A stretch of 64,000 bases of DNA from Nonomuraea thailandensis (GTDB lineage Bacteria; Actinomycetota; Actinomycetes; Streptosporangiales; Streptosporangiaceae), in assembly GCF_024172165.1 (NCBI RefSeq), contig NZ_JAMZEB010000002.1, positions 10,142,501 to 10,206,500 of the forward strand, in the 5' to 3' direction. Every line of letters begins with the position of its first letter. The stretch's first letter is position 1. This document shows positions 54,024 through 62,528 of this stretch, in pieces. Below the pieces are notes generated by a model, which was given only the letters and a program-made list of their open reading frames with translations, did no database searches and had not been told where the DNA came from. The position numbers and the translations under genes were made by a program.

Positions 54024-56134
54024 ACGGTCTCACTCTCCCGGTTCTTGGCGGCACGCGCGAGCTTGCGCTGGGACCTGCGGCGCAGCAGCCGCGTCACCAC
54101 GGCGGCGAGCATCACGGTCAGCGCCGCCCCCACGATCACCAGGGCGATCCCCGTGTAGCCGGTCGTGCGGATCGTCAGCCGCTGCGGCTTGCCGTACGGC
54201 TGCCCGTCGGCGGTCTTGAGCTGCACGGTCACCGTCGCGTCGCCGCTGGTGTCGGGGGCGGCGTTCATCAGGACCTGCACCGTGCCGCTCTGCCCGCCGC
54301 CGATCGGCAGCGGCTCCGGCTGGTCGAAGGTCACGGTCAGCAGCTCGGGGTTGTCGGACTTGACCTCGATGTAGAGCTCGATGGGGACGGTGAGCTCGTT
54401 CTTCACGCTGATCGGCACCACGCCGCTGCTGCCCGCCAGCGTGCGCGGCGAGTCGGGGCTGGCCCCGGTGATCCTGATCTCGGCGAGCTGGTCGTCCACG
54501 GCCTTGCCGACGGTGTTCGTCACCGAGCGGCCCATCCTCGTGCTGTTGCGCCAGGCGGAGGAGGTCAGCCGCAGCACCGCCGCGTCGAAGCGGGACTGTG
54601 TCTTCTGCGTCGTGATCAGCGAGGTGAGCTGCGCCTTCGCCCAGGTGTCGCGGACCGGGTCGAGGTACTTGCGGGTCAGCTCCTCCTTGCGGTCCTGGTC
54701 GGTGTAGGCCAGGCCGGCGCGCGGGACGGAGGCCCTGCCCGGCTTGATGGACTCCAGCGTGGCGGGCTGCAGCCACGGCAGCCGGCCCGCGGTCTTGATC
54801 AGGGCGGTGACGAGCGCCGGGTTGGGGTTCCAGCGCCGGGAGGGGGCGACGACCAGCGACCTCGGCGTGGTCTGGCCTGGCTGGGCCTGCTCGGCGGCGA
54901 TCATCGCGGTCTCGGCGATGAAGCGCTGCGTGCTGAGCAGCACGGACGTGCTGGTGGCCGGCTCGAACAGGCGGCTCAGCTCGGCGTCGGCGACCAGCGC
55001 GGTGACGGGGCCGTTGACCGAGTCGAGCGTCGAGGCGGCGTCGGGCGTGGTCGTGACGGGCTGCTGCGGCGGCAGGTTGGTGGAGTTGAGCAGCACGGTG
55101 TCGACCTCGCTGACCGAGAGCAGGTCGAGCGCGTCGGGGTCGAGCAGGCCGTTGGCCGGCCAGTTGATGTTGGTCTTCGCGTTCTGGTTGAGCAGCGACC
55201 TGGCCGTCTGGCCGCCCAGCTCGATGGCCCGCTCGGTCTGCGTGTCGAGCCCGTGGTGCGCCAGCGCCGCCACGTCGGGATCCGCGTACGGGGTCGCGAC
55301 CACGGGGGAGGCGGCCAGCGCGCTGCGCATGGTCTTCAGCCACTGGTCGGCCTCGGCGCTGGCCGGCTTCTTCTGCTCGCCGTCCTTGGTCTTGACGCTG
55401 TATCCCTTGGCCATCCTGCTGACGTCGTCGAGCAGCGCCGGGTCGAACACCCAGGTGACGGTGGTCGGCGCGGCCTGGGCGATGCGGGCCAGGTCGGCCA
55501 GGCGGCCCCGGCCGGTCAGCGCCTGGCTCAGCTTGTCGTCCACGAACGCGCCGTCGTCGGTGGAGCGGTGCGGCTGGTCGATGACGGGCAGCGCGATGGC
55601 GAGCTTGTTGCGCGGCAGCTTCTGCGGCGTGGCCGGCGCGTACGTCAGGTACGTGCGCTGCGTCGCCTGGGACACGCCGTTGGGCGCGACGTCTACGGCG
55701 ACCGGGTAGACCCCGAACGACCGGTAGCCGAGCTGCACGGGCGTCGCGGTGAACTCGAACTCCTGCTGCGCCCCGGCGGCCAGCGTCGGGATGTACATCG
55801 AGGAGGTCGAGGAGACGAGGGGAGGCACTGCCGCTGGGTCGGCCTCGTACGCGCTCAGCTCGGCGCGATCGGTGAACGGCTGCGAGCGGTAGCGCAGCCG
55901 GATGGAGACGTTGTACTGGGGCGAGCCCGTGTCGTTGCGCACCGTGCCGGTGAACTTGATCTCATCGGTCAGGTTCCGCGGCGCCTCAGGAGTGATCGAC
56001 GAGATCGACACCGCGAAGCCCTGCCGCTGCGCTGTGACCGCGGGTTTCGCGGCAGCAGAGCCCGGCGTCACCGCCACCATGGGGGCGAGCAACGCGGCGG
56101 ACAGCGCGGCGAGCAGCGCGGCCTTACGGATCAC
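54020..56134 (-). CDS. DUF6049 exported protein (Rv3909 family)
   Basis: A 704-residue protein upstream of murJ in actinobacteria, function unknown. An N-terminal signal peptide (KAALLAALSAALLAPMVAV) is followed by a large extracellular region with beta-sandwich-like parts (FTGTVRNDTGSPQYNVSIRL near the start, SVKNELTVPIELYIEVKSDN near the end). One C-terminal helix (GIALVIVGAALTVMLAAVV) and a basic cytoplasmic tail (RRRSQRKLARAAKNRE) complete it. GTG 56134 starts MIRKAALL. Its coupling to murJ suggests a cell-wall role; this is inference. Confidence 0.9.
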   Translation of the reverse strand: MIRKAALLAALSAALLAPMVAVTPGSAAAKPAVTAQRQGFAVSISSITPEAPRNLTDEIKFTGTVRNDTGSPQYNVSIRLRYRSQPFTDRAELSAYEADPAAVPPLVSSTSSMYIPTLAAGAQQEFEFTATPVQLGYRSFGVYPVAVDVAPNGVSQATQRTYLTYAPATPQKLPRNKLAIALPVIDQPHRSTDDGAFVDDKLSQALTGRGRLADLARIAQAAPTTVTWVFDPALLDDVSRMAKGYSVKTKDGEQKKPASAEADQWLKTMRSALAASPVVATPYADPDVAALAHHGLDTQTERAIELGGQTARSLLNQNAKTNINWPANGLLDPDALDLLSVSEVDTVLLNSTNLPPQQPVTTTPDAASTLDSVNGPVTALVADAELSRLFEPATSTSVLLSTQRFIAETAMIAAEQAQPGQTTPRSLVVAPSRRWNPNPALVTALIKTAGRLPWLQPATLESIKPGRASVPRAGLAYTDQDRKEELTRKYLDPVRDTWAKAQLTSLITTQKTQSRFDAAVLRLTSSAWRNSTRMGRSVTNTVGKAVDDQLAEIRITGASPDSPRTLAGSSGVVPISVKNELTVPIELYIEVKSDNPELLTVTFDQPEPLPIGGGQSGTVQVLMNAAPDTSGDATVTVQLKTADGQPYGKPQRLTIRTTGYTGIALVIVGAALTVMLAAVVTRLLRRRSQRKLARAAKNRESETV

Positions 56135-56184
56135 GCGGATGCCCGAGCTGGACTACGACGACGCACGCCCGCAATGGTACGGGC

Positions 56185-56709
56185 TCAGTGCCGTCGCGCG
56201 ACCGCCGCGCGCGGTCCTCGCCGGCGTGAGCCGCGCAGGTCGACCATCTTGCCTGGCAGAACGGCCAGCAGGTCGAGCGAGCGCATCGACAGGGCCGTGT
56301 GACGTTCGCCCGTGGCGGTGAAGAGCGGCTCGTTGTCGGCCAGCAGCCGGTCGTCGATGAACATCGGCAGCGACTCCGGCAGCAGCAGCGGGCACACCAG
56401 CCCGCAGGCGTAGTCGGTGGTGGCGTTGACGACGTGCGCGGACGCGGGGCGTACCTGGCGCGCGCCGAGCAATCCGCCGACGGCTCCGGGCCCGGGCGGC
56501 GAGGAGACGGGGGAGGTGACCCCGATGACGACCTCTCGGCCGACCCAGGTCGTGACTTCGAGCACCGTGACCATCAGGCACCGCTCCGGAGCGGCGGAGA
56601 TCGTCTCGGGCAGCTCCTCCGCGCATGTCATGGGACGCGGAAGGCGTACGATCTCATGATGGACCTGGTGTGCGAGGAGCCAGCGGTGGATCGCGAGGGC
56701 GTCCTTCAT
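56185..56709 (-). CDS. YbaK/prolyl-tRNA deacylase-like protein
   Basis: A 174-residue member of the YbaK/EbsC/ProX family of trans-editing tRNA deacylases. MKDALAIHRWLLAHQVHHEI is followed by CAEELPETISAAP. The family core VVNATTDYACGLVCPLLLPE, and VFIDDRLL-like MFIDDRLLADNEPLFTATGE, complete the fold. It probably removes misattached amino acids from tRNA, but the specificity is not readable. ATG 56709 has AAGGAGGACTAT upstream. It diverges from the CCA-adding enzyme gene. The C-terminal RGSRRRGPRAAVARRH is a basic extension. Confidence 0.87.
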   Translation of the reverse strand: MKDALAIHRWLLAHQVHHEIVRLPRPMTCAEELPETISAAPERCLMVTVLEVTTWVGREVVIGVTSPVSSPPGPGAVGGLLGARQVRPASAHVVNATTDYACGLVCPLLLPESLPMFIDDRLLADNEPLFTATGERHTALSMRSLDLLAVLPGKMVDLRGSRRRGPRAAVARRH

Positions 56710-56817
56710 ATAGTCCTCCTTGCCTCAGCCCATGGCCCCGACGGTCCCTTGACCGACGGTAACCCGGACCTGGTGTGGCTCGGGGGATATGTTCCGGAAG
56801 CAGAAGGCCGACTCAGT

Positions 56818-58257
56818 TTGTCCGACTCAACCTTGACCGAAAGCCAGCAGCGGGCCATGAACGACCTGTTCCGCAAGATCGCACCGGTGGCCGACGAGCT
56901 CGGCCGCCTGTTCGCCGACCAGGGCCATGAGCTGGCCCTCGTGGGCGGTCCCGTGCGCGACCTCCTGCTCGGCCGCATCGGCAATGACCTCGACCTGACC
57001 ACCGACGCGCGCCCCGAGCGGGTATTGGAGATCGTCAGGGGCTGGGCCGACTCCGTGTGGACGATCGGCATCGACTTCGGCACGGTCGGCCTGCGCAAGG
57101 GGAGCTGGCTGATCGAGATCACCACGTACCGGAGCGAGTCCTACGACCCCAAGTCGCGCAAGCCCGAGGTCATGTACGGCGAGACGCTCGACGCCGACCT
57201 GGAGCGGCGCGACTTCGCGGTCAACGCGATGGCGGTCCGCCTGCCGGGCCACGAGTTCGTGGACCCGTACGGCGGCCTGGCCGACCTGAAGGCCCGCCTG
57301 CTGCGTACGCCGGGCACGCCCGAGCAGTCCTTCGGCGACGACCCGCTGCGCATGTTGCGGGCCGCCAGGTTCGCCTCGCAGCTCGGGTTCGAGGTCGACG
57401 CGAAGGCCGTGGCGGCGATGACCGCGATGGCCGAGCGCATCGAGATCGTCTCGGCCGAGCGCATCCGCGACGAGCTCGACAAGCTGATCTGCGGCGCCAA
57501 CCCGCGCGAGGGCCTGCGCCTGCTGGTCGAGACCGGCCTGGCCGCCCACGTGCTGCCCGAGCTGCCCAAGCTGCGCCTGGAGATCGACGAGCACCACCGC
57601 CACAAGGACGTGTACGAGCACTCGCTCACCGTCCTCGACCAGGCCATCGCGCAGGAGGAGGACGGCAAGCCCGACCGGATCCTGCGCTGGGCGGCGATCC
57701 TGCACGACATCGGCAAGCCGAAGACGCGCCGCCACGAGGCGGGCGGGCGGGTCTCCTTCCACCACCACGAGGTGGTCGGCGCGCAGATGACCAAGAAGCG
57801 CATGACCGAGCTGAAGTTCCCCAAGGACGTGGTGTCCGACGTCTCCCGGCTGGTCGAGCTGCACCTGCGCTTCCACGGCTACGGCACGGGGGAGTGGACC
57901 GACAGCGCGGTGCGCCGTTACGTGCGCGACGGCGGTCACCTGCTGGACCGGCTGCACAAGCTGACCAGGGCCGACTGCACCACCCGCAACAAGCGCAAGG
58001 CGGCGGCCCTGTCGCGCACCTACGACCATCTGGAGGAGCGCATCGCCCGGCTCGCCGAGGAGGAGGAGCTGGCCAAGATCCGCCCCGAGCTCGACGGCAA
58101 CGAGATCCAGCAGGTGCTGGAGGTCGGGCCGGGGCCGGTGGTGGGGCGGGCCTACAAGTTCCTGCTCGAGCTGAGGCTCGACAAGGGCGTGATCGGCAAG
58201 GAGGCCGCCACCGCGGCGCTGCTGGAGTGGGCCAGGTCAAACGACCTTGGCGCGTGA
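56818..58257 (+). CDS. pcnA: CCA tRNA nucleotidyltransferase (class II) with HD domain
   Basis: A 479-residue enzyme that adds or repairs the tRNA 3' CCA. The catalytic head has ALVGGPVRDLLLGRIGNDLD, RRDFAVNAMAV, DPYGGLADLKARLLRTPG and DDPLRMLRAARFASQL. An HD phosphohydrolase domain follows (YEHSLTVLDQ, LHDIGKPKTRR). The start is uncertain: TTG 56818 gives the usual length, GTG 56773 would add 15 residues, and longer frames run into the divergent YbaK-type gene. The symbol pcnA follows mycobacterial usage for this gene near murJ. Its end overlaps the convergent MFS gene by 21 bp. Confidence 0.95.
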   Translation: MSDSTLTESQQRAMNDLFRKIAPVADELGRLFADQGHELALVGGPVRDLLLGRIGNDLDLTTDARPERVLEIVRGWADSVWTIGIDFGTVGLRKGSWLIEITTYRSESYDPKSRKPEVMYGETLDADLERRDFAVNAMAVRLPGHEFVDPYGGLADLKARLLRTPGTPEQSFGDDPLRMLRAARFASQLGFEVDAKAVAAMTAMAERIEIVSAERIRDELDKLICGANPREGLRLLVETGLAAHVLPELPKLRLEIDEHHRHKDVYEHSLTVLDQAIAQEEDGKPDRILRWAAILHDIGKPKTRRHEAGGRVSFHHHEVVGAQMTKKRMTELKFPKDVVSDVSRLVELHLRFHGYGTGEWTDSAVRRYVRDGGHLLDRLHKLTRADCTTRNKRKAAALSRTYDHLEERIARLAEEEELAKIRPELDGNEIQQVLEVGPGPVVGRAYKFLLELRLDKGVIGKEAATAALLEWARSNDLGA

Positions 58258-59523
58258 GCGCGTGGTGATCGTCCGGTAGGCGAGCGCCGCCAGCGGGTAG
58301 CCGAGCGAGATGATCACCACGGCCAGGTACGACTTGCCGTTCGCCGGCAGGATGGCCGCAGAGAGGGCCGCGGCGAGCACGTACATGCCGTTGAAGAGCA
58401 TGTCGTAGATCGAGAACGCGCGGCCCCGGTAGATGTCCTCGACGTCGCGCTGGACGGTGGTGTCGGCGCAGATCTTGACGCTCTGCCCGGCCAGCCCCAG
58501 CACGAAGCCGGCCACCGGCAGCCCCCACTCCTGGAACGGCAGCACCAGCGCCGCCGTCAGCACTCCGGCCGCGACCAGCGCGATCTGCAACCAGCGCTCG
58601 ATCCCGAACCGCTCGGTCGCGTACGGGGTGACCACCACGGCCAGGGCGGTGCCGATGCCGGCGGCCACCACCACCAGGCTGACGCCGCGCAGCGCCGCGT
58701 CGGCGTCGCCGTCGGTGAAGTAGTAGCGGTAGAGGATGATGCCGAGCGCGGTGCACATGCCGAACAGGAACCGGTGCGTGGCCATCGCGCCCATCGTCGC
58801 GGCGGCCACCCGGTGCCCCACCAGGTGCCTGGCTCCGTCGGTGAGCCCGGTGACGACGTTGCGCAGGGCCTGGCGGGCCTGCGGCCGGTTGGGGTCGGGC
58901 CACGGGCCGAGCAGCTGCCGGTCCATCGTCCGCGCGACCAGCGCGCTCATCGTGAACACCACGCCGGACGTGACCAGCAGCAGCGCCACGCCGGAGTCCG
59001 AGCCGCCGAAGATCTCCCGCAGCAGGAACCCCAGGCCCGCGCCGACGAACGTGGCCACCGTCCCCGAGGTGGGCACGACCGCGTTGGCCGAGATCAGGCG
59101 CTCCGGCGGCACCACGTGCGGCAGCGAGGCGCCGAGCGCGGCCAGGAAGAACCGGTTGACCCCCAGCACGGCCAGCGCCGCCGCGTAGAACCACGGATCG
59201 GGCACGTCGGCGGCGACCAGCCCGGCGGCGAGCAGCAGCAGCGTGCCGCGGATGAAGGGCGCCACCATGAGGATCTGCCGCCGCGACCACCGGTCGATGA
59301 AGACGCCGACGAAGGGCCCGAGCACGCTGTACGGCAACAGCAGCACGGCCAGCCCGGCGGCCACTTCGAAGGCGGTGGTCTGGTTCTCCGGGCTGAAGAA
59401 GGCGAACCCGGTCACCCCGAACTGGAAGATCCCATCGGAGAACTGGGAGACCAGGCGGGTGCCGAACAGCCTTCTGAAGTCCCGGCCCCGCAGGACCACG
59501 CGGAGATCGGCGACGAAAGACAC
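58237..59523 (-). CDS. MFS transporter (EntS/MFS_3-like)
   Basis: A 428-residue membrane protein with about 12 helices. The start DLRVVLRGRDFRRLFGTRLV and the loop motif GVFIDRWSRRQILM match the MFS_3 subgroup that includes siderophore and macrolide exporters. A segment LALVVSSGV-type core (AVALLLVTSGVVFTMSALV) precedes a long hydrophilic loop near residue 200. ATG 59523 follows MSFVADL. It is convergent with the CCA enzyme. The cargo is unknown; similar genes lie here in other actinomycetes. Confidence 0.88.
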   Translation of the reverse strand: MSFVADLRVVLRGRDFRRLFGTRLVSQFSDGIFQFGVTGFAFFSPENQTTAFEVAAGLAVLLLPYSVLGPFVGVFIDRWSRRQILMVAPFIRGTLLLLAAGLVAADVPDPWFYAAALAVLGVNRFFLAALGASLPHVVPPERLISANAVVPTSGTVATFVGAGLGFLLREIFGGSDSGVALLLVTSGVVFTMSALVARTMDRQLLGPWPDPNRPQARQALRNVVTGLTDGARHLVGHRVAAATMGAMATHRFLFGMCTALGIILYRYYFTDGDADAALRGVSLVVVAAGIGTALAVVVTPYATERFGIERWLQIALVAAGVLTAALVLPFQEWGLPVAGFVLGLAGQSVKICADTTVQRDVEDIYRGRAFSIYDMLFNGMYVLAAALSAAILPANGKSYLAVVIISLGYPLAALAYRTITTRSRAKVV

Positions 59524-59621
59524 GCCGCCAGCCTAGCCCTGTGCCTCCTGTTTTAGGATGCTGGTGCAGCTGATGCGAACGGGGTTCCGAGCGGTGCGCA
59601 TGATCTCGTACGCTTCATAGC

Positions 59622-60206
59622 GTGACCACTGAGGAACACGTTGTGCTGGTAGACCCGGCCGGCCATGCGCTCGGCACCGCGCCCAAGACGTCGGTTCATG
59701 GCCGCGAAACCCCTCTCCACCTGGCGTTCTCCAGCTACGTCTTCGATCGGGAAGGCCGCGTGCTGCTCACCAAGAGGGCCGACCACAAGATCACCTGGCC
59801 GAGCGTCTGGACCAACAGCTGCTGCGGTCACCCGCTTCCCGGCGAGCCCGTGGACCACGCGGTGCTGCGCCGGCTCTCCTACGAGCTGGGGCTCGCGGCC
59901 GAGCGCGCCGACCTCATGCTGCCCGCCTTCTCCTACCGCGCCGAGATGGCCAACGGCATCGTCGAGCACGAGCTCTGCCCCGTCTACCGGGTCACGGTCG
60001 ACTCGGCCGTCATGCCGAACCCCGACGAGGTGGCGGAGACCCGCTGGATGCCGTGGAAGGAGTTCGCCGAGGGCGCCCAGAACGGGCTGCTGGCGATCTC
60101 GCCCTGGTGCCGGGAGCAGGTGCCGCTGCTGGCCGAGCTCGGCTCCGACCCGCTCACCTGGCAGCCGGCCTCGACCGGCGACCTGCCGCCCGCCGCGCGC
60201 CCCTGA
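59622..60206 (+). CDS. idi: Isopentenyl-diphosphate delta-isomerase, type I
   Basis: A 194-residue Nudix-fold isomerase interconverting IPP and DMAPP. The catalytic Cys is in WTNSCCGHPLPGE, the Glu is in ANGIVEHELCPVY, and the Nudix-like helix reads RRLSYELG. HLAFSSYVFDREGRVLLTKR forms the first strands. GTG 59622 starts MTTEEHVVLVDP. No other isoprenoid genes are in the window. An IPP isomerase is optional in MEP-pathway organisms and tends to accompany heavy isoprenoid use. A perfect terminator follows. Confidence 0.95.
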   Translation: MTTEEHVVLVDPAGHALGTAPKTSVHGRETPLHLAFSSYVFDREGRVLLTKRADHKITWPSVWTNSCCGHPLPGEPVDHAVLRRLSYELGLAAERADLMLPAFSYRAEMANGIVEHELCPVYRVTVDSAVMPNPDEVAETRWMPWKEFAEGAQNGLLAISPWCREQVPLLAELGSDPLTWQPASTGDLPPAARP

Positions 60207-60215
60207 CATGGGCGG

Positions 60216-60244
60216 GCGCCGTGTCCTGCCCGGACACGGCGCCA
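60216..60244. terminator. Bidirectional terminator between idi and ino1
   Basis: GGCGCCGTGTCC (60216-60227) and its exact complement GGACACGGCGCC (60233-60244) around TGCCC, between convergent genes. Confidence 0.88.
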
Positions 60245-60257
60245 TGAGCTCAGCGGG

Positions 60258-61337
60258 TCAGCGCTCGACCTCGCCCCTGATGAACTTCTCGACGTACTCG
60301 CGGGCCTCGTCGTCGGAGTACTGCTTCGGCGGCGACTTCATGAAGTACGAGGAAGCGGACAGGATCGGCCCGGCGATGCCCCGGTCGAGCGCGATCTTGG
60401 CGGCGCGTACGGCGTCGATGATGATGCCGGCCGAGTTGGGCGAGTCCCACACCTCGAGCTTGTACTCCAGGTTCAGCGGCGTGTCGCCGAACGAGCGCCC
60501 CTCCAGCCGCACGTACGCCCACTTGCGGTCGTCGAGCCACGGCACGTGGTCCGACGGCCCGATGTGCACGTCGGCCTTGCCCATCTCGTGCGGGATCTGC
60601 GAGGTGACCGCCTGCGTCTTGGAGATCTTCTTCGACTGGAGCCGCTTGCGCTCCAGCATGTTCATGAAGTCCATGTTGCCGCCGAAGTTGAGCTGGTACG
60701 TGCGCAGCAGCTCCACCCCGCGGTCCTCGAACAGCTTGGCCATCACCCGGTGCGTGATGGTGGCGCCGACCTGCGACTTGATGTCGTCGCCGACGATCGG
60801 CACGCCGGCCTCGGTGAACTTCTCGGCCCACTCCGGGTCGGAGGCGATGAAGACCGGCAGCGCGTTGACGAACGCCACCTTGGCGTCGATCGCGCACTGC
60901 GCGTAGAAGCGGTCGGCCTCCTCCGAGCCCACCGGCAGGTACGACACGAGGACGTCGACCTGGTTGTCACGCAGCACCTGGACCACATCGACGGGCGCCT
61001 CGTCGGACTCCTCGATGATCTCGCTGTAGAACTCGCCAAGGCCGTCGAAGGTGTGGCCGCGCTGGACCGTCACCCCCGTGGGCGGGACGTCGCAGATCTT
61101 GATCGTGTTGTTCTCGCTGGCGACGATCGCCTCGGACAGGTCGCGGCCGACCTTCTTGGCGTCCACGTCGAACGCGGCGACGAACTCGACGTCGCCGACG
61201 TGGTAGTCGCCGAACTTCACGTGCATCAGGCCAGGGACCCGTGTGTCCGGGTCTGCGTCCTTGTAGTAGTGAACGCCCTGGACCAGCGACGACGCGCAGT
61301 TGCCGACACCGACAATGGCCACGCGAACCGAACCCAT
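60258..61337 (-). CDS. ino1: Inositol-3-phosphate synthase
   Basis: A 359-residue NAD-dependent enzyme turning glucose-6-phosphate into 1D-myo-inositol-3-phosphate, the precursor of phosphatidylinositol and mycothiol. The NAD motif is VAIVGVGNCASSLVQG. Also visible are GDDIKSQVGATITHR, QLNFGGNMDFMNM with substrate-binding residues, and HVPWLDDRKWAYVRLEG. This is the short actinobacterial/archaeal form. ATG 61337 is preferred over 61358 because GGGAGCG lies upstream. It follows the PadR gene by 13 bp in one operon. Confidence 0.96.
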   Translation of the reverse strand: MGSVRVAIVGVGNCASSLVQGVHYYKDADPDTRVPGLMHVKFGDYHVGDVEFVAAFDVDAKKVGRDLSEAIVASENNTIKICDVPPTGVTVQRGHTFDGLGEFYSEIIEESDEAPVDVVQVLRDNQVDVLVSYLPVGSEEADRFYAQCAIDAKVAFVNALPVFIASDPEWAEKFTEAGVPIVGDDIKSQVGATITHRVMAKLFEDRGVELLRTYQLNFGGNMDFMNMLERKRLQSKKISKTQAVTSQIPHEMGKADVHIGPSDHVPWLDDRKWAYVRLEGRSFGDTPLNLEYKLEVWDSPNSAGIIIDAVRAAKIALDRGIAGPILSASSYFMKSPPKQYSDDEAREYVEKFIRGEVER

Positions 61338-61350
61338 CGCACTCGCTCCC

Positions 61351-61941
61351 TTACTCATCAGTTGACGTGGTATCTCTCTCGGGCCTCTCCTCTGACGAGG
61401 CCCGACGCTCCGTTGCGATCAGCTCGTTCAGCCAGCGCACCTCGCGTTCGACGGACTCGAGCCCGTGGCGTTGCAGCTCGAGCGTGTAACTGTCGAGGCG
61501 CTCCCTGGTGCGCGCCAGCGCAGTGCGCACCGCGTCGAGGCGCTCCTCGAGCCGGCTACGGCGGCCTTCGAGAATGCGCAGCCGCACTTCGGCCTCCGTG
61601 TGGCGGAAGAAGGCGAAGTGCACGCCGAAGCTCTCGTCCTCCCATGCGGATGGACCGGCCTGCGTGAGCATGTCCTGAAGGCGTTCCTTGCCCTCGGCGG
61701 TCAGCTTGTAGACGATCTTCGACCTGCCGCCGACGATCGCGTTCGGAGCGGGCTGCTCCTCGGCGATGAGGCCCTGAGCCAGAAGTGATCGCAGACAGGG
61801 GTACAGCGACCCGTAGGAGAACGCACGGAACATCCCCAGCAGGGCGTTGAGCCGTTTGCGCAGCTCGTAGCCGTGTAGCGGCGTCTCGTGCAGCGACCCG
61901 AGCACGGCCAGCTCCAAGACCCTGCCCTGTCCGCTGGCCAC
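61351..61941 (-). CDS. PadR-family regulator
   Basis: A 196-residue PadR repressor. The winged helix (LAVLGSLHETPLHGYELRKR, GSLYPCLRSLLAQGLI, wing KIVYKLTAEGKERL) is followed by a C-terminal coiled-coil domain (residues about 115-185; LEGRRSRLEERLDAVRTALA). GTG 61941 has GAGGGGG upstream; longer frames run through the operator. It precedes ino1 by 13 bp, so it is likely to regulate inositol synthesis together with itself. The operator dyad is 22 bp upstream of its start. Confidence 0.92.
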   Translation of the reverse strand: MASGQGRVLELAVLGSLHETPLHGYELRKRLNALLGMFRAFSYGSLYPCLRSLLAQGLIAEEQPAPNAIVGGRSKIVYKLTAEGKERLQDMLTQAGPSAWEDESFGVHFAFFRHTEAEVRLRILEGRRSRLEERLDAVRTALARTRERLDSYTLELQRHGLESVEREVRWLNELIATERRASSEERPERDTTSTDE

Positions 61942-61963
61942 TGGAACCGCCCCCTCTCGCGTC

Positions 61964-61984
61964 GATGTATCGAGCCGATACATC
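61964..61984. promoter_or_regulatory. PadR operator
   Basis: GATGTATCG (61964-61972) and its exact complement CGATACATC (61976-61984) with a 3-bp spacer, between the divergent PadR and DUF5318 genes. The ATGTAT..ATACAT core is the form known for PadR operators. Confidence 0.82.
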
Positions 61985-62074
61985 CCCAAGATACGTCGGT
62001 CCGCTATATGCCCGCAATCTATGAATCTGCCAAGGCGTTGGGATGAACCCGTAAAACGCCGTAGTCTGGCGCTC

Positions 62075-62461
62075 ATGTGGTCACAGAGAAGGGTGGTGGA
62101 TTACGGCCTCGCGAAGCGGGCGGTCGTCCGCTCCCTGCGCTCGGGGTACGCCTCGCGCCGCGACGTCTGTGACGCACAGCCCTACCTCCTTCGCGCGGCG
62201 CGCCACTTCGGCGAGCCGACCGAACGCCCCTGCCCGGTGTGCGAAAAGGAGAACGTCACCAACGTGACCTATGTCTACGGGGAATCTCTCGGCAGGCATG
62301 CCGGTCAGGCAAAGGTCACATCAGAACTCGTCGCCATGGCTCATGATTACGATGAGTTCCGGGTGTACGTTGTCGAGGTCTGCCAAGGTTGTTCCTGGAA
62401 TCACCTGACGGTTTCGTACGTCCTCGGGAACGGACCGCCTGACCTCGCCGGACAAGCGTGA
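62075..62461 (+). CDS. DUF5318 zinc-ribbon-like protein
   Basis: A 128-residue actinobacterial protein of unknown function. MWSQRRVVDYGLAKRAVVRS is followed by VCDAQPYLLRAARHFGEPT. Two Cys pairs, CPVC and CQGC about 60 residues apart, probably hold one zinc ion as a treble-clef or ribbon. ATG 62075 begins at the conserved region. It diverges from padR and precedes the penicillin-binding protein gene by 67 bp, as in other actinomycetes, but I infer no mechanism. Confidence 0.88.
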   Translation: MWSQRRVVDYGLAKRAVVRSLRSGYASRRDVCDAQPYLLRAARHFGEPTERPCPVCEKENVTNVTYVYGESLGRHAGQAKVTSELVAMAHDYDEFRVYVVEVCQGCSWNHLTVSYVLGNGPPDLAGQA

Positions 62462-62528
62462 TGACCGAGGGCGGCGAGGAGCCCACGCCCGACCGCCGTT
62501 TATGTTTCCGACGACGTTGTGAGGACGT

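Noticed and set aside
52249..54054. 601-codon alternative frame over murJ
   Set aside because: Arg/Gly-rich out-of-frame translation; the murJ frame has 14 clear membrane helices.
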